Shown: one piece after another, positions 35,836 through 44,771 of the stretch | How positions within the stretch are numbered: the first letter of the stretch is position 1 | Layout of the letters: each line of letters opens with the position of its first letter | NCBI GenBank assembly: GCA_025059535.1 | Contig: JANXCX010000011.1 | Span: 186,001 to 250,000, forward strand | Direction: 5' to 3' | DNA length: 64,000 nucleotides | Origin: Bacteroidia bacterium | Lineage (GTDB): Bacteria > Bacteroidota > Bacteroidia > SpSt-205 | Translations under genes and position numbers: made by a program | The notes under the pieces: generated by a model | The model's input: the letters and a program-made list of their open reading frames with translations, nothing else | What the model was told of the DNA's origin: nothing | Databases searched by the model: none

Positions 35836-36444
35836 ATGCACATAGCCTTAGCCGGAAATATCGGCGCGGGTAAGACGTATGCTACCTATCTACTGAGTAA
35901 GGCCTTAGGGTACGAAGCGGCCTACGAAGATGACCAAACGAACCCCTTTCTGATGGACTTTTATGACGATATGGTGCGCTGGGCCTTCCCCATGCAGATC
36001 TACCTGCTCAACAAGCGATTAGAGACCACCTTAGCTATTCAGCGTAGCGGCCGAGATTATGTGCAGGACCGTACGCTTTATGAGGATGCCGAGGTCTTTG
36101 CCCCTGTGCTGCGGGATATGGATATCCTCCCAGCACGCGAGTACGAGGTGTATCGCGCCCTCTTTGAGAAGATAGCCTCGCTCGTACGGCCCCCAGACTT
36201 ACTTGTTTATCTGCGGGCTTCTGTACCTACATTAGTGGAACAAATCCTGGCCCGCGGCCGCCCGTACGAGGAAAATATCAGCCTGGAATACCTGCGACGC
36301 CTCAATAAGGCCTATGAGTGCTGGTATGAAAACTATGCACGCGGCCCCAAGATGGCTATCCCTATGGATGAACTCCATGGCCGCGAGGACGGACCAGCCC
36401 TCCTTGTAGATTATGTCGTTCGGCGCGTGGTAACGCTTTTCTAA
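35836..36444 (+). CDS. Deoxynucleoside kinase
   Basis: 202 aa. Phosphorylates deoxynucleosides (dAdo/dGuo-type family) for salvage. P-loop G-N-I-G-A-G-K-T at 7-14, Q-D-R-T-L-Y-E-D near 76 (family D-R-S/T), L-V-Y-L-R near 121 and the lid R-G-R-P-Y-E near 139. Starts 4 nt after psd. Confidence 0.88.
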   Translation: MHIALAGNIGAGKTYATYLLSKALGYEAAYEDDQTNPFLMDFYDDMVRWAFPMQIYLLNKRLETTLAIQRSGRDYVQDRTLYEDAEVFAPVLRDMDILPAREYEVYRALFEKIASLVRPPDLLVYLRASVPTLVEQILARGRPYEENISLEYLRRLNKAYECWYENYARGPKMAIPMDELHGREDGPALLVDYVVRRVVTLF

Positions 36445-36451
36445 GAGGGAA

Positions 36452-37420
36452 ATGGACTTTTCTTCGCTCCGCTTCTTGGTAGTAGGCGATGTGATGCTGG
36501 ACCGTTATCTTTATGGGAAGGTTCGGCGGATCTCCCCAGAGGCTCCCGTGCCTATTTTGGAGTTAGAAACGGAAGAGAACCGGCTGGGCGGCGCGGCTAA
36601 TGTGGCCCTCAACTTACGCGCCCTAGGGGCCCAAGTAGCCTTAGTAGGGGTGGTTGGAGAAGATGAGCCAGGGGGCCTCCTGCGCGCCGAGGCAAGTAAG
36701 CAGCAAATAGATACGAGCGGCTTAGTTACTGCGCCTGACCGCCCCACTACCCTCAAGATTCGGCTAATAGCCCAGAAGCATCACCTGCTGCGCGTGGATC
36801 GAGAAACCACCGAACCGCCACCACCCCCTGCGCAGGAAGCCTTGAGCCATAAGTTTCGCTTACTCCTTGATACCCCGCTTCATGGGATTATTCTAGAGGA
36901 CTATGACAAAGGCACCTTGACCCCGTCCTTTATCCAGCTGATCCTTCAGGAGGCGGCGCGGCGTAGCATACCTACCTTCGTAGACCCTAAAAAGGCTCAT
37001 TTCTGGTGCTATGCTGGCGCCACGCTCTTCAAGCCTAATCTGCGCGAGCTCAGCGAAGCGCTCGGTACCGACCTTCTTCAAGCCTCTCTAGCCGAACTTG
37101 AAGAAGCCATTCAACAGCTGCGGGCGCGCATGCCCCACCGCTACTCCGTAGTAACGCTTGGCGACCGCGGCATAATAGCCTTCAGCGAAGAAGAAGGGCT
37201 GATCTACAAACCGGCCCATTATCGCAATATCGTGGATGTCTCAGGGGCTGGCGATACGGTAATCAGCGTACTAGCGGCTACCATAGCTAAGGGGGGGTCT
37301 TTAGCCCAAGCGGTAGCCCTGGCTAACCTCGCTGGAGGCCTCGTGTGTGAATATGTCGGTGTGGTGCCGCTACCCCAAGCGGAGTGGTTCAGGCAAGCCC
37401 AAGAGCTCGGCCTGTTATAG
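36452..37420 (+). CDS. D-glycero-beta-D-manno-heptose-7-phosphate kinase (HldE N-domain type)
   Basis: 322 aa PfkB/ribokinase fold, without the C-terminal nucleotidyltransferase of fused HldE. V-V-G-D-V-M-L-D-R-Y near 10, G-G-A-A-N-V-A-L-N near 46, F-V-D-P-K-K near 175, and the catalytic D-V-S-G-A-G-D-T near 263 are present. It makes a heptose-1,7-bisphosphate for LPS core. The next steps of that pathway are not in the window. Confidence 0.88.
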   Translation: MDFSSLRFLVVGDVMLDRYLYGKVRRISPEAPVPILELETEENRLGGAANVALNLRALGAQVALVGVVGEDEPGGLLRAEASKQQIDTSGLVTAPDRPTTLKIRLIAQKHHLLRVDRETTEPPPPPAQEALSHKFRLLLDTPLHGIILEDYDKGTLTPSFIQLILQEAARRSIPTFVDPKKAHFWCYAGATLFKPNLRELSEALGTDLLQASLAELEEAIQQLRARMPHRYSVVTLGDRGIIAFSEEEGLIYKPAHYRNIVDVSGAGDTVISVLAATIAKGGSLAQAVALANLAGGLVCEYVGVVPLPQAEWFRQAQELGLL

Positions 37421-37517
37421 CCTACTCTGAGAGAGGTCGTCGGCTCTTGAAGGCGCCAATACCCTCTCAGACTAGCTGAACCTACCTTTTAGGAAATTAT
37501 CACCCCTTAGAAGTAAC

Positions 37518-37993
37518 CTACCTCACTTTTCTGCGCGCAGGAGATAGAGGCCAGACGGCAACTCTACCAGGCCATGTAACTGAGGTATTCCCTTCTGTCG
37601 CATACTCCTTAGGAAGTCGGCCAGCCAAATCATACCCTTCTACCCTCTGCAAGAGCCCTCGGGCTAATTGCTGTCCTTTGCCGAAAAAGTGCAAGGTATC
37701 CCCTGGGGCTAGCCGAAGGGTATCATACATAGGAGGAAGAGCTTATGATTTGGCGGGATGCTGCCATAGTTAATTGGGCCGACAGGCGCTTCTAGGCTAT
37801 CTAGAAAGTAGGGAAGAACCAAACGCCATAACCCCTCAGGTCCTGTACCCAAGAAGTGGCTATTTGTACGCGGATGGGTAGAGTTGTGAGTATGCCGCTG
37901 TTATTTTCTCAATACCGGCCTAAAGTGGAGAACATGCGTTGTAATTCCCAGGTAGTTGCGCCAAAGTACCCTGCGACCTTCTATTTTTGGGAA
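37518..37993 (-). pseudogene. Decayed minus-strand gene, frameshifted and interrupted
   Basis: On minus, a frame reads from about 37993 to 37735 with one internal stop (TAA near 37901), then continues in another frame from 37730 to a stop at 37518. The two parts join without a clear break: the first ends ...I-P-P-N-H-K-L-F-L-L and the second opens P-P-M-Y-D-T-L-R-L-A-P-G-D-T-L. Faint likeness to FKBP-type sequences (W-R-L-V-L-P-Y, I-P-P-N, A-P-G-D-T-L) is noted, but is too weak to name it. The intact stretch alone would be a 70-aa ORF. A sequencing error at 37735 is another explanation for the shift. Confidence 0.35.
37982..37989 (+). promoter_or_regulatory. -7 box of khtT
   Basis: TATTTTTG, 4 nt before ATG 37994. 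Confidence 0.72.
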
Positions 37994-38500
37994 ATGGAGC
38001 TACGCGAGGCTCATCTACCCGGCGTGGGTCGTAAATACACCCTCATCCTCCAACAAGGAGGCCAGCTCATCCTACTTATCTACAATTCCGGGCAGCGAGA
38101 GATTTTTTGGGTAGAGGCTGGAGAGGAGGATCCCTGCTTAAGCATACGGCTCACGGAGGAGGAAGCCAAGGAAGCCGCCTTTATCCTTGGTGGGGTACGC
38201 TATCAGCCCCTGCCACCAGACAAGGTAAGCTTCCTCTTACGGGAAGTAGTGATGGAATGGCTGCCAGTAGCCAAAGGCTGCTTCATGGAAGGTAAAACCT
38301 TAGCGGATCTAGCGCTACGCCGGCGCACGGGCGTCTCCGTAATCGCTATTCTGCGCGGCACACGCACTATTCCTAGCCCTGACCCCTACACGGAAACGAT
38401 TGAGGCCGGCGATACTCTAGTAGTGGTAGGCACGCGCACCCAGATAGAAAAGGTCCTGCCCCTCACTAAGCCTTCTTCGGAGCACAGCCACCATGACTGA
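37994..38500 (+). CDS. khtT: Cation/proton antiporter regulatory subunit (KhtT-like, TrkA-C domain)
   Basis: 168 aa cytoplasmic regulator. N-terminal R-E-A-H-L-P-G-V-G-R-K-Y is the family opening; a middle part ends at A-A-F-I-L-G-G; the C-terminal TrkA-C nucleotide-binding domain (about 88-160) has V-S-V-I-A-I-L-R near 114 and A-G-D-T-L-V-V-V-G-T near 138. The ORF is open to 37856, but the extra residues match nothing and the box selects ATG 37994. Overlaps the antiporter by 8 nt. Confidence 0.85.
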   Translation: MELREAHLPGVGRKYTLILQQGGQLILLIYNSGQREIFWVEAGEEDPCLSIRLTEEEAKEAAFILGGVRYQPLPPDKVSFLLREVVMEWLPVAKGCFMEGKTLADLALRRRTGVSVIAILRGTRTIPSPDPYTETIEAGDTLVVVGTRTQIEKVLPLTKPSSEHSHHD

Positions 38501-39674
38501 CCTGGGCATTCTGGGCGCGCTCTTTTTGGGCCTTTTCTCAGTAGGATGGCTTTTTCAGCGCTGGCGATTACCCGAACTTTTAGGTTTCCTGCTGCTCGGC
38601 CTTTTACTCCCCCGCTCACTACTTTCGCCTGATTTCCTCCAGCACCTAACGCACATAGGGGAGTTAGCCATATGGTTGCTTTTCTTCTTCGTAGGCCTAG
38701 AATATTCGCCTGAGCACCTCACTCGCCTCAGCCGCAATATATTAGGTCCAGCCGCTTTAGATTTTGCATTAAATTTTGGTGGGGTAGCCCTCCTCGCCTT
38801 ACTTTTCGCCTCACCCCTAGAGGCGCTGCTTTTAGGCAGTGCGCTCTATCCCAGTAGCACCGCTGTAGTAGTGCGCCTTCTTATGAGCTATGGCCGCCTT
38901 GCGAACCCCGAAACCGAACTGCTTATCGGTATTCTGATTGTGGAGGACCTCGTAGGGATAACCCTTTTAGGGCTGCTCTCGCCTTGGGGCCATGGCGGCG
39001 CAAACTCCCCCAATCTCTTACACAGCTTTTTAGCCTTAGGAAGCGTCCTAATCGTATTCTGGAGCCTACACCATTGGCTTATCCCGCGCCTGAGCCGGTG
39101 GGAGTGGCGCATGGAAAATGAAACGCTTACGGCCTTTCTTACGTTTGGGTTAGTCCTTTCCGTAGGCTACCTAGGCCAGGCGATAGGCCTTTCGGGCGCG
39201 CTGCTGACCTTTCTCTTGGGAGTACTCCTTCCCGGAGATAGTGCGCTGGGACGCGCCGCCGAAAAAACCCTACCCCCTTTCCGCGAACTTAGCGTAGGGA
39301 TTTTCTTCTTTACGCTCAGCTATGCGACAGATAGCCAAAGGCTATCCTTCACTGCTGGTATGGGTTGGCTTCTGTATGCGATTATGCTTAAGGGCTTTTC
39401 TACATTTTGGGCGGCTCGATGGTGGGGCCTCTCGCCGCGCGCGGCTCTGCGCGCCGCTTTGAGCTTCCTACCTCGCGGCGAATTCTCCCTCCTCTTTGGC
39501 AGCCTAAGCAGCTTATGGAAGGAGACGATCTCCCTCGTTATTGTGGGGAGTGTGGCGGTAGGCACGCCACTACTCGCTAAAGCGGCTAGCTTAGCCGAGC
39601 GCTTGTATCCGCGTAGGGTTTTACCTAAGACTAAGCTATCGCTCGCGCCTGATCTTTCCGCCATGCAGACGTAG
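38493..39674 (+). CDS. khtU: Potassium/proton antiporter, CPA2 family (KhtU/KefB-like)
   Basis: 393 aa with about 12 membrane helices and no C-terminal TrkA-N domain. W-L-L-F-F-F-V-G-L-E-Y near 63, P-S-S-T-A-V-V-V near 116, and I-V-E-D-L-V-G near 149 (family acidic site) are visible. Pairs with KhtT for K+ efflux in exchange for protons. Its 3' end overlaps the ABC gene by 39 bp. Confidence 0.88.
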   Translation: MTDLGILGALFLGLFSVGWLFQRWRLPELLGFLLLGLLLPRSLLSPDFLQHLTHIGELAIWLLFFFVGLEYSPEHLTRLSRNILGPAALDFALNFGGVALLALLFASPLEALLLGSALYPSSTAVVVRLLMSYGRLANPETELLIGILIVEDLVGITLLGLLSPWGHGGANSPNLLHSFLALGSVLIVFWSLHHWLIPRLSRWEWRMENETLTAFLTFGLVLSVGYLGQAIGLSGALLTFLLGVLLPGDSALGRAAEKTLPPFRELSVGIFFFTLSYATDSQRLSFTAGMGWLLYAIMLKGFSTFWAARWWGLSPRAALRAALSFLPRGEFSLLFGSLSSLWKETISLVIVGSVAVGTPLLAKAASLAERLYPRRVLPKTKLSLAPDLSAMQT

Positions 39675-40307
39675 GCAGATATCGGCCTGTTCGGCGAGAA
39701 AGGGGTTATGCGTAGCTACAAGCACGCAGCGGGCGGGATGACGGGCCACTTCTAAAAAGAGCCGCCAAACCTGCTCAGCCTGCCCCACATCTAGGTTACC
39801 GGTAGGCTCATCCGCTAGGATAAGTGGGGGCTCTAAGAAAAGCGCCCGGGCGATAGCTACGCGCTGCTGCTCACCTCCTGAGAGGCGTACAGGCCAGGCC
39901 TCCGCCCGATGGGCCATTCCTACCCGCTCAAGCCACTCTAAGGCCCGGCGCCGCTCCGCCCGAAACGAACTGCCCCCAAAAACGGCGGGTAGAGCTACGT
40001 TTTCCCACACACGCAGCTCGCTGATAAGATGGAAGAACTGAAAAACGAAGCCTACATTTCGGTTGCGCCAGTAGGCTTGGGCGGTGGCGGAAAGGGTGTG
40101 GAGGGGCTGCCCCCGCCAGTAAATCGCCCCTTCATCCGCCCGCTCCAAAAGCGCCAGTAGGTAAAGGAGCGTCGTTTTACCCGAGCCCGAATGGCCTACC
40201 AGCGCATAAAATTTCCCCGGGTACAGCTGGAGGTCTATCCCGTCCAAAATAGGTCTTCCTTCGTAGGCTTTGCGTAGCTTTGTGGCGTGGATGAGAGGTT
40301 CTTCCAC
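39636..40307 (-). CDS. ABC transporter ATPase of the LolD/MacB type
   Basis: 223 aa. Walker A G-H-S-G-S-G-K-T near 37, Q-loop F-Q-F-F near 89, signature L-S-G-G-E-Q-Q-R near 135, Walker B L-I-L-A-D-E-P-T near 156 and H-loop A-T-H-N near 192. A LolD-like role in lipoprotein release, or a MacB-type exporter, is likely, but no permease is adjacent. GTG 40307 is set by TACCTTTG 7 nt upstream; the longest ORF begins with TTG at 40325, across the box. The first 21 nt overlap GtrA head to head. Confidence 0.8.
   Translation of the reverse strand: MEEPLIHATKLRKAYEGRPILDGIDLQLYPGKFYALVGHSGSGKTTLLYLLALLERADEGAIYWRGQPLHTLSATAQAYWRNRNVGFVFQFFHLISELRVWENVALPAVFGGSSFRAERRRALEWLERVGMAHRAEAWPVRLSGGEQQRVAIARALFLEPPLILADEPTGNLDVGQAEQVWRLFLEVARHPARCVLVATHNPFLAEQADICLRLHGGKIRRER
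40275..40282 (+). promoter_or_regulatory. -7 box of the GtrA gene
   Basis: TAGCTTTG, 4 nt before GTG 40287. It lies within codons 9-11 of the divergent ABC gene. Confidence 0.65.
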
Positions 40308-40688
40308 TGGTTTCCAAAGGTACAATTCTGGCGGTACGTAGTCGTAGGCGGGGGAGGCACGCTATGGGATATTGGCTGGTATGGTTTCCTGCGTTATACA
40401 GGGCTGGCGCATTGGCCTGCGCTGGCCCTTAGTTTTGGCAGCGGTGTGCTTCTCGGCTTTCTCTTTAGTAGATGGTGGGTCTTTCAGCAGTCCAACAATC
40501 TGATTGCCCAATTTCTGCGCTTCTTAGCTGTTATAGCGTTTATGTACCTACTGAATGGCCTTATCATGGCAGGTTTGTACAAAGTAACCAGCAGCTGGAG
40601 GCTTCAAGGATGGATAGTGCGCGGCTTCTCAGCCGCCTTGACCTTTCCTCTAAGCTACCTTCTCCATCGGCGTATTTCTTTTGCCTAA
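40287..40688 (+). CDS. GtrA-family membrane protein
   Basis: 133 aa with four membrane helices (about 14-34, 38-60, 74-95, 108-128). Family features: F-W-R-Y-V-V-V-G-G-G-G-T-L near 14-26 and F-S-R-W-W-V-F near 60. GtrA proteins help move undecaprenyl-linked sugars or donate them to surface polysaccharide. No glycosyltransferase is adjacent. GTG start fits the promoter box. Confidence 0.8.
   Translation: MDERFFHWFPKVQFWRYVVVGGGGTLWDIGWYGFLRYTGLAHWPALALSFGSGVLLGFLFSRWWVFQQSNNLIAQFLRFLAVIAFMYLLNGLIMAGLYKVTSSWRLQGWIVRGFSAALTFPLSYLLHRRISFA
40315..40322 (-). promoter_or_regulatory. -7 box of the ABC ATPase gene
   Basis: On minus TACCTTTG, 7 nt before GTG 40307. It lies inside the GtrA coding region. 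Confidence 0.65.
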
Positions 40689-40693
40689 ATTTG
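40686..40693 (+). promoter_or_regulatory. -7 box of accD
   Basis: TAAATTTG, 7 nt before ATG 40701; it overlaps the last codon of the GtrA gene. Confidence 0.65.
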
Positions 40694-40700
40694 ACCGAGA

Positions 40701-41540
40701 ATGACCTGGTACCTACGCAAAGAAGAAGGCATACGCACCCCTGCCAGTGAAAAGATAGGCGCGCCAGATGGCCTGTGGGTCAAATGCCCCTCTTGCAATA
40801 AACCCCTCCATATCAAAGAGCTGATGCAGTCCGCCTACGTATGCCCGCACTGCACCTATCACTTTCCCATTGGTAGCAAAGAGTATTTCCGCCTCCTTTT
40901 TGAAGAGGAGCCGCAGGTGCTTTTTGAGGAGATTCAGCCCGTGGATGCCTTAGGGTTTGTGGATACCCGGCCTTATACGCAAAGGCTCCAAGAAGCCCAG
41001 AAAAAGACTGGGGTAAGTGAAGCCGTACGCTGCGCCGTAGGCCAAATCGGCCCTTACCGCGTAGCGGCGGCGGTGATGGATTTTGGATTTATCGGCGGAA
41101 GTATGGGCAGCGTAGTCGGTGAGCGTATAGCGCGTACCATTCGGTATGCCATCCAGCATAAGCTCCCCCTCCTCACTATTGCCCGCAGCGGGGGGGCCCG
41201 CATGATGGAAGGCTCTCTTAGTTTGGTACAAATGGCCAAAACTGCGGCCTGGCTGGCCCAATATAGCCGCGTAGGCCTACCTTATATATCTATCCTCACT
41301 GATCCCACGATGGGCGGGGTAACCGCTAGCTTCGCCATGTTGGGGGACATCAATATAGCCGAGCCCAAGGCCCTCATCGGCTTCGCTGGCCCTCGGGTTA
41401 TCCGTGAAGCTACAGGCCGCGACCTACCTCCCGGCTTCCAGGAATCGGAATTCCAGCTTGAACACGGCTTTATAGACCTTATCGTAGACCGGCGCGAATT
41501 GCGCTCTACCCTTCTGCGCCTCTGGCAAATGCTTCTCTAG
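40701..41540 (+). CDS. accD: Acetyl-CoA carboxylase carboxyltransferase subunit beta
   Basis: 279 aa, normal length. Transfers the carboxyl group from biotin carrier to acetyl-CoA with AccA. Zinc finger C-P-S-C near 29 and C-P-H-C near 48, the oxyanion loop G-G-S-M-G near 131, S-G-G-A-R-M-M-E-G near 160, P-T-M-G-G-V near 199 and G-P-R-V-I near 229. accA is not nearby. Ends on a shared CTAG stop with the convergent gene. Confidence 0.94.
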   Translation: MTWYLRKEEGIRTPASEKIGAPDGLWVKCPSCNKPLHIKELMQSAYVCPHCTYHFPIGSKEYFRLLFEEEPQVLFEEIQPVDALGFVDTRPYTQRLQEAQKKTGVSEAVRCAVGQIGPYRVAAAVMDFGFIGGSMGSVVGERIARTIRYAIQHKLPLLTIARSGGARMMEGSLSLVQMAKTAAWLAQYSRVGLPYISILTDPTMGGVTASFAMLGDINIAEPKALIGFAGPRVIREATGRDLPPGFQESEFQLEHGFIDLIVDRRELRSTLLRLWQMLL

Positions 41541-42340
41541 CGCAGCTTAGCGGTAAGGGGATACTTGAGATTCTCGTAATGCTTCAGCGTAGCGGCGACG
41601 CTTCCCACAATTATCGGCGAAGTAATCCGGACTGGGATCAGGTTTTCATCATCGGTAACCCACATCAGCATGCCTTCCCGACCCCGAAACACCCGCTCGG
41701 CTACCACCAGCGGCGTAATTTTGATACAGCGAAAGGTGCCGAGATCCGTCTTGATAGTTTCGCGCCCAAGCACCTTCATTCCAAGGTCATATATCTGATC
41801 GTCTAAGAAGACGGGTATGCTTACCACGGTTCCCTCGGGCATACTTCGGATATCCAGTCGGCGTGCGTAGTAAAAGGCCCCCAGCATATCCATGATGAGC
41901 GAATCCATGGGGAAGACACCTTTGCGGCCGCGTATCGCCCGCTGCTCGTAATCAAAATACACCGTATCCGTAAAGTGGTAATTGCCCTCATTTACATAGC
42001 GGTAGTACCGCAGCGAGCGCAGCTCAGCCGTATCTATGTAGGTATCCATGTAATCGCGCACCTTATAGAACCATTCAAAGGCAGCGGCGGTTTTGCCAGC
42101 ACCTCGCAAAAGGTAAGCCGGCTGACCCTCAATAGAGAAGATGCGGGGATACACTTCAAAGGTAGCTTCCCCCGCCGTAAGCCAGCCATAATGTACCCGA
42201 AAGACCAGCTTTTCTCCCGGCTGAAAGGGCGATGGCTTATTGAAGTGTCGGACTGGCAGGGGCCTTTTGCCGCGTGAGGTATCAGTCTCTACCCCCATTA
42301 GGTAGCTTCCTAGCCCTATCACCAGCCACCCCAACCCCAT
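41537..42340 (-). CDS. DUF3108 family protein
   Basis: 267 aa. A short N-terminal hydrophobic segment (about 3-15) precedes a beta-rich body. P-G-E-K-L-V-F-R-V-H-Y-G-W near 41-53 is the family opening, followed by the A-G-E-A-T pattern and V-F-L-D-D near 177. Function unknown; DUF3108 proteins are periplasmic or outer-membrane-linked. A degenerate box GATATTTG lies 17 nt upstream. Next to pheT with 32 nt between. Confidence 0.8.
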   Translation of the reverse strand: MGLGWLVIGLGSYLMGVETDTSRGKRPLPVRHFNKPSPFQPGEKLVFRVHYGWLTAGEATFEVYPRIFSIEGQPAYLLRGAGKTAAAFEWFYKVRDYMDTYIDTAELRSLRYYRYVNEGNYHFTDTVYFDYEQRAIRGRKGVFPMDSLIMDMLGAFYYARRLDIRSMPEGTVVSIPVFLDDQIYDLGMKVLGRETIKTDLGTFRCIKITPLVVAERVFRGREGMLMWVTDDENLIPVRITSPIIVGSVAATLKHYENLKYPLTAKLR

Positions 42341-42372
42341 ACCCTACTACGTTTCTGCAAATATCGCGCCTA

Positions 42373-44754
42373 CTAAGCTTTACGCACAGTTGCCCCTAGC
42401 TTTTCCAACTGGGCAATAGCCTCATTGAGAAAGGCATGGATCTCCTTGTCGGAAAGCGTATGATCCCCCTGAAGGTAAAGGCGAATACCATAGCTCACGC
42501 GGCCTTCCCCATCTTGATACCAGTCAAAACTCTCCACCTGAAGCAGATAAGGATTTTGCAGGCGCCATAGCGCCGCCTCAATCTCCGCATAAGTAAGCCC
42601 AGGGGCCACATACAGGCTTAGGTCTTTTACGACTACGGGCGCATAGGAGAGCGGCTTGTAAGTGGGAAGGGAATTTAGGCTAGCCTGCAATAAACTTGGG
42701 AGAAATTCGGCCGCCATGACCAGCTGATCCTTGAGGCCGAAGCGATGGAGGTAGGAAGGCTCTATAAGACCCGCTATACCTAAACGCTGACCTTGTAGGT
42801 GGAATTCTGAGACTTGCTGCCAGGGGGATTCCGCACTAATAGGTCGCTCAGTGTAGGGAATACCTAAACGCCGAAGTAAGGCGCGCAGCGCAGCTAAGAA
42901 GTAGGCTTTAGGTTCCACTGAGGCGGCGGGGCCCGCAAGTGGCGGCCGCCCCCATCCCCACAATCCCAACCGAAGCTCCTCACCCACAGTGCTATACACA
43001 CGTCCCCATTCAAAAGCCCAGAAGCCCAGAGCCCCGTGATTGCGATTATGGGCCACCACAGCTAAGCCGCTACCAATCAGCATAGGCCGCAGATACGCCA
43101 AGTCTTCGTGCAGAGGATTATGCAGCCGTACAGCGGTATCCGAGACCCCATTGGGAAAATGTCCGGCTCCCACAAGCGAATTCGTGCGAATCTCCTGAAA
43201 GCCTAAACCATTGAGAAATTCGGCCACCTTTTCACACAGGGCATATTTCCTGTCTGTCTCAGTCAGCTTAGGCAGTGGTGCTGCGGGAAGCTTAGCGGGC
43301 AGCGGCAGGTTCGCCCAGCCCAGAAATCTAAGCACCTCCTCCGCAATATCGGCTGGCCGCGTGACGTCTAAGCGGTAGCGCGGCACATCTAAGCGCCATT
43401 CCGTAGGCGAGAGGGGCTCCACGCGTATATCCAGTCGCTCCAAGTAGCGGGCTATTTGGTCCGAAGCCAGCGAAGTGCCTAAAAGCTTTTCCAGCTTAGG
43501 CAGACTAATAAGCACTTGGCGAGAGGCGGTATGAGTAGGCTCATGGACCTCGTGATAAAGGGAGCAGCGCGCCTGCGGGTAGAGACGCCGCAAAAGGTCC
43601 GCCGCCATCTCAGCGGCCCAAGGCACTTGCCGCGGATCCGTGCCGCGCATAAAGCGATAGCCACTTTCGGTCTGCAGGCCTAAGCGCCGACCCGTCCGCC
43701 GAATATAAGAAGGAGCAAAGTAGGCTGACTCTATGAATACGCGCGTAGTGCTGGGAGAAATAGCGGTGCGCTTTCCGCCTAAAAGGCCAGCTAGGCAGGC
43801 CGGGCCTTCGGCATCCGCAATCACGATATCCCCCGCCGCCAGCGCTAGGGTCTCCCCATGGAGCCCTTCCATAACAGCAGGAGCGGTAAGGGGGTAAATG
43901 CGCAGCTGGGTACCCTGCAGGGATCCCGCATCAAACGCATGAAGCGGCTGCCCATACCCTAGCAGGAGGTAGTTCGTAACATCCACTATAGGATGAATTA
44001 GGCGCACCCCCAAAGCCTCTAAGCGATACTGCCAAAGGGCTGGCAGATGGGCCGGGCCTTCCAGGCCCTCTAAGTAAATCCCGCCGTAACGCGGACAGGC
44101 CTCGGCTGATTCTACCACCAGCTGGTAAGGAAAAGGAAGCCGCTGGGTGGGTAGATTGGGCTGAGGTAGGTGAAGTGGTGCCCCTGTGAGGGCGTGATAT
44201 TCGCGCGCAATGCCCCAGTGACTAAGGGCATCCCCCCGGTTCGGTGTAGGGCTAATCTCAAGAATCCAGTCCTCATAATCGGGCAAAACTTCTGTCAGGG
44301 CAGCCCCTAAAGGCGCTGTAGGAGGGGGGATGAAGAGGGTATCTTCGGATTCACCCAGCCCCAGCTCCTTGGGCGAGCACAGGAGCCCCTCGGAGAGGAT
44401 ACCCCGAAAGCGGCGTGGCTCAAGTCGGCGCCATTCCCCTTCCAGCTGTACCAAAGCCCCCGCTGGTGCCACCGCCACGCGCTGGGAGATCCGCAAATTA
44501 GGAAAGCGTGTAACTACGGTAATCGCCCGGCCATCCCCTAGCCCCACTTCAGCTACCCAAAGGTGGTCAGCCCCAGGATGCCGCTCAACTCGCCGCACTT
44601 CCCCTACCAGAATATGCCGCAGATTATCGGAGAGGCGCCGATAGGAGCTAATTCCTTCTACCTCCAAGCCCGCCTGAGTAAGGAGGTCCGCCAGCTCTTC
44701 AGGAGAAACAGCCAGCTCGACCAGCTCGCTCAGCCAGCTCCACAGAATGCGCAT
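42373..44754 (-). CDS. pheT: Phenylalanyl-tRNA synthetase subunit beta
   Basis: 793 aa. Partner of PheS in charging tRNA-Phe. In order: R-I-L-W-S-W-L-S-E-L-V at the N-terminus, tRNA-binding OB domain (about 40-150; H-P-G-A-D-H-L-W near 57), B3/B4 editing core (I-S-P-T-P-N-R-G-D-A near 165), B5 (about 400-470), a catalytic-like core and the FDX-ACB fold (C-terminal ~90). ATG 44754 has TATTTTTG 4 nt upstream; the ORF start at 44844 lies in rnhB. pheS is not in the window. Confidence 0.93.
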   Translation of the reverse strand: MRILWSWLSELVELAVSPEELADLLTQAGLEVEGISSYRRLSDNLRHILVGEVRRVERHPGADHLWVAEVGLGDGRAITVVTRFPNLRISQRVAVAPAGALVQLEGEWRRLEPRRFRGILSEGLLCSPKELGLGESEDTLFIPPPTAPLGAALTEVLPDYEDWILEISPTPNRGDALSHWGIAREYHALTGAPLHLPQPNLPTQRLPFPYQLVVESAEACPRYGGIYLEGLEGPAHLPALWQYRLEALGVRLIHPIVDVTNYLLLGYGQPLHAFDAGSLQGTQLRIYPLTAPAVMEGLHGETLALAAGDIVIADAEGPACLAGLLGGKRTAISPSTTRVFIESAYFAPSYIRRTGRRLGLQTESGYRFMRGTDPRQVPWAAEMAADLLRRLYPQARCSLYHEVHEPTHTASRQVLISLPKLEKLLGTSLASDQIARYLERLDIRVEPLSPTEWRLDVPRYRLDVTRPADIAEEVLRFLGWANLPLPAKLPAAPLPKLTETDRKYALCEKVAEFLNGLGFQEIRTNSLVGAGHFPNGVSDTAVRLHNPLHEDLAYLRPMLIGSGLAVVAHNRNHGALGFWAFEWGRVYSTVGEELRLGLWGWGRPPLAGPAASVEPKAYFLAALRALLRRLGIPYTERPISAESPWQQVSEFHLQGQRLGIAGLIEPSYLHRFGLKDQLVMAAEFLPSLLQASLNSLPTYKPLSYAPVVVKDLSLYVAPGLTYAEIEAALWRLQNPYLLQVESFDWYQDGEGRVSYGIRLYLQGDHTLSDKEIHAFLNEAIAQLEKLGATVRKA

Positions 44755-44758
44755 AGCA

Positions 44759-44766
44759 CAAAAATA
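44759..44766 (-). promoter_or_regulatory. -7 box of pheT
   Basis: On minus TATTTTTG, 4 nt before ATG 44754, in the 17-bp gap after rnhB. Confidence 0.72.
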
Positions 44767-44771
44767 GAACC

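Larger units (their letters stand above)
37421..37993. other. Longest gap in the window (573 bp)
   Basis: Holds a decayed minus-strand reading frame (see the pseudogene entry) and the khtT promoter. Near its start CTGAGAG (37427-37433) and CTCTCAG (37464-37470) form an inverted repeat with a 30-nt loop and no T-run, so it is not clearly a terminator. No RNA gene was seen. Confidence 0.6.

Noticed and set aside
37427-37470. Terminator after the heptose kinase
   Set aside because: Seven-bp stem with a 30-nt loop and no T-run.
37856-37993. 46-residue extension of khtT
   Set aside because: It crosses the promoter box and matches nothing in the family.
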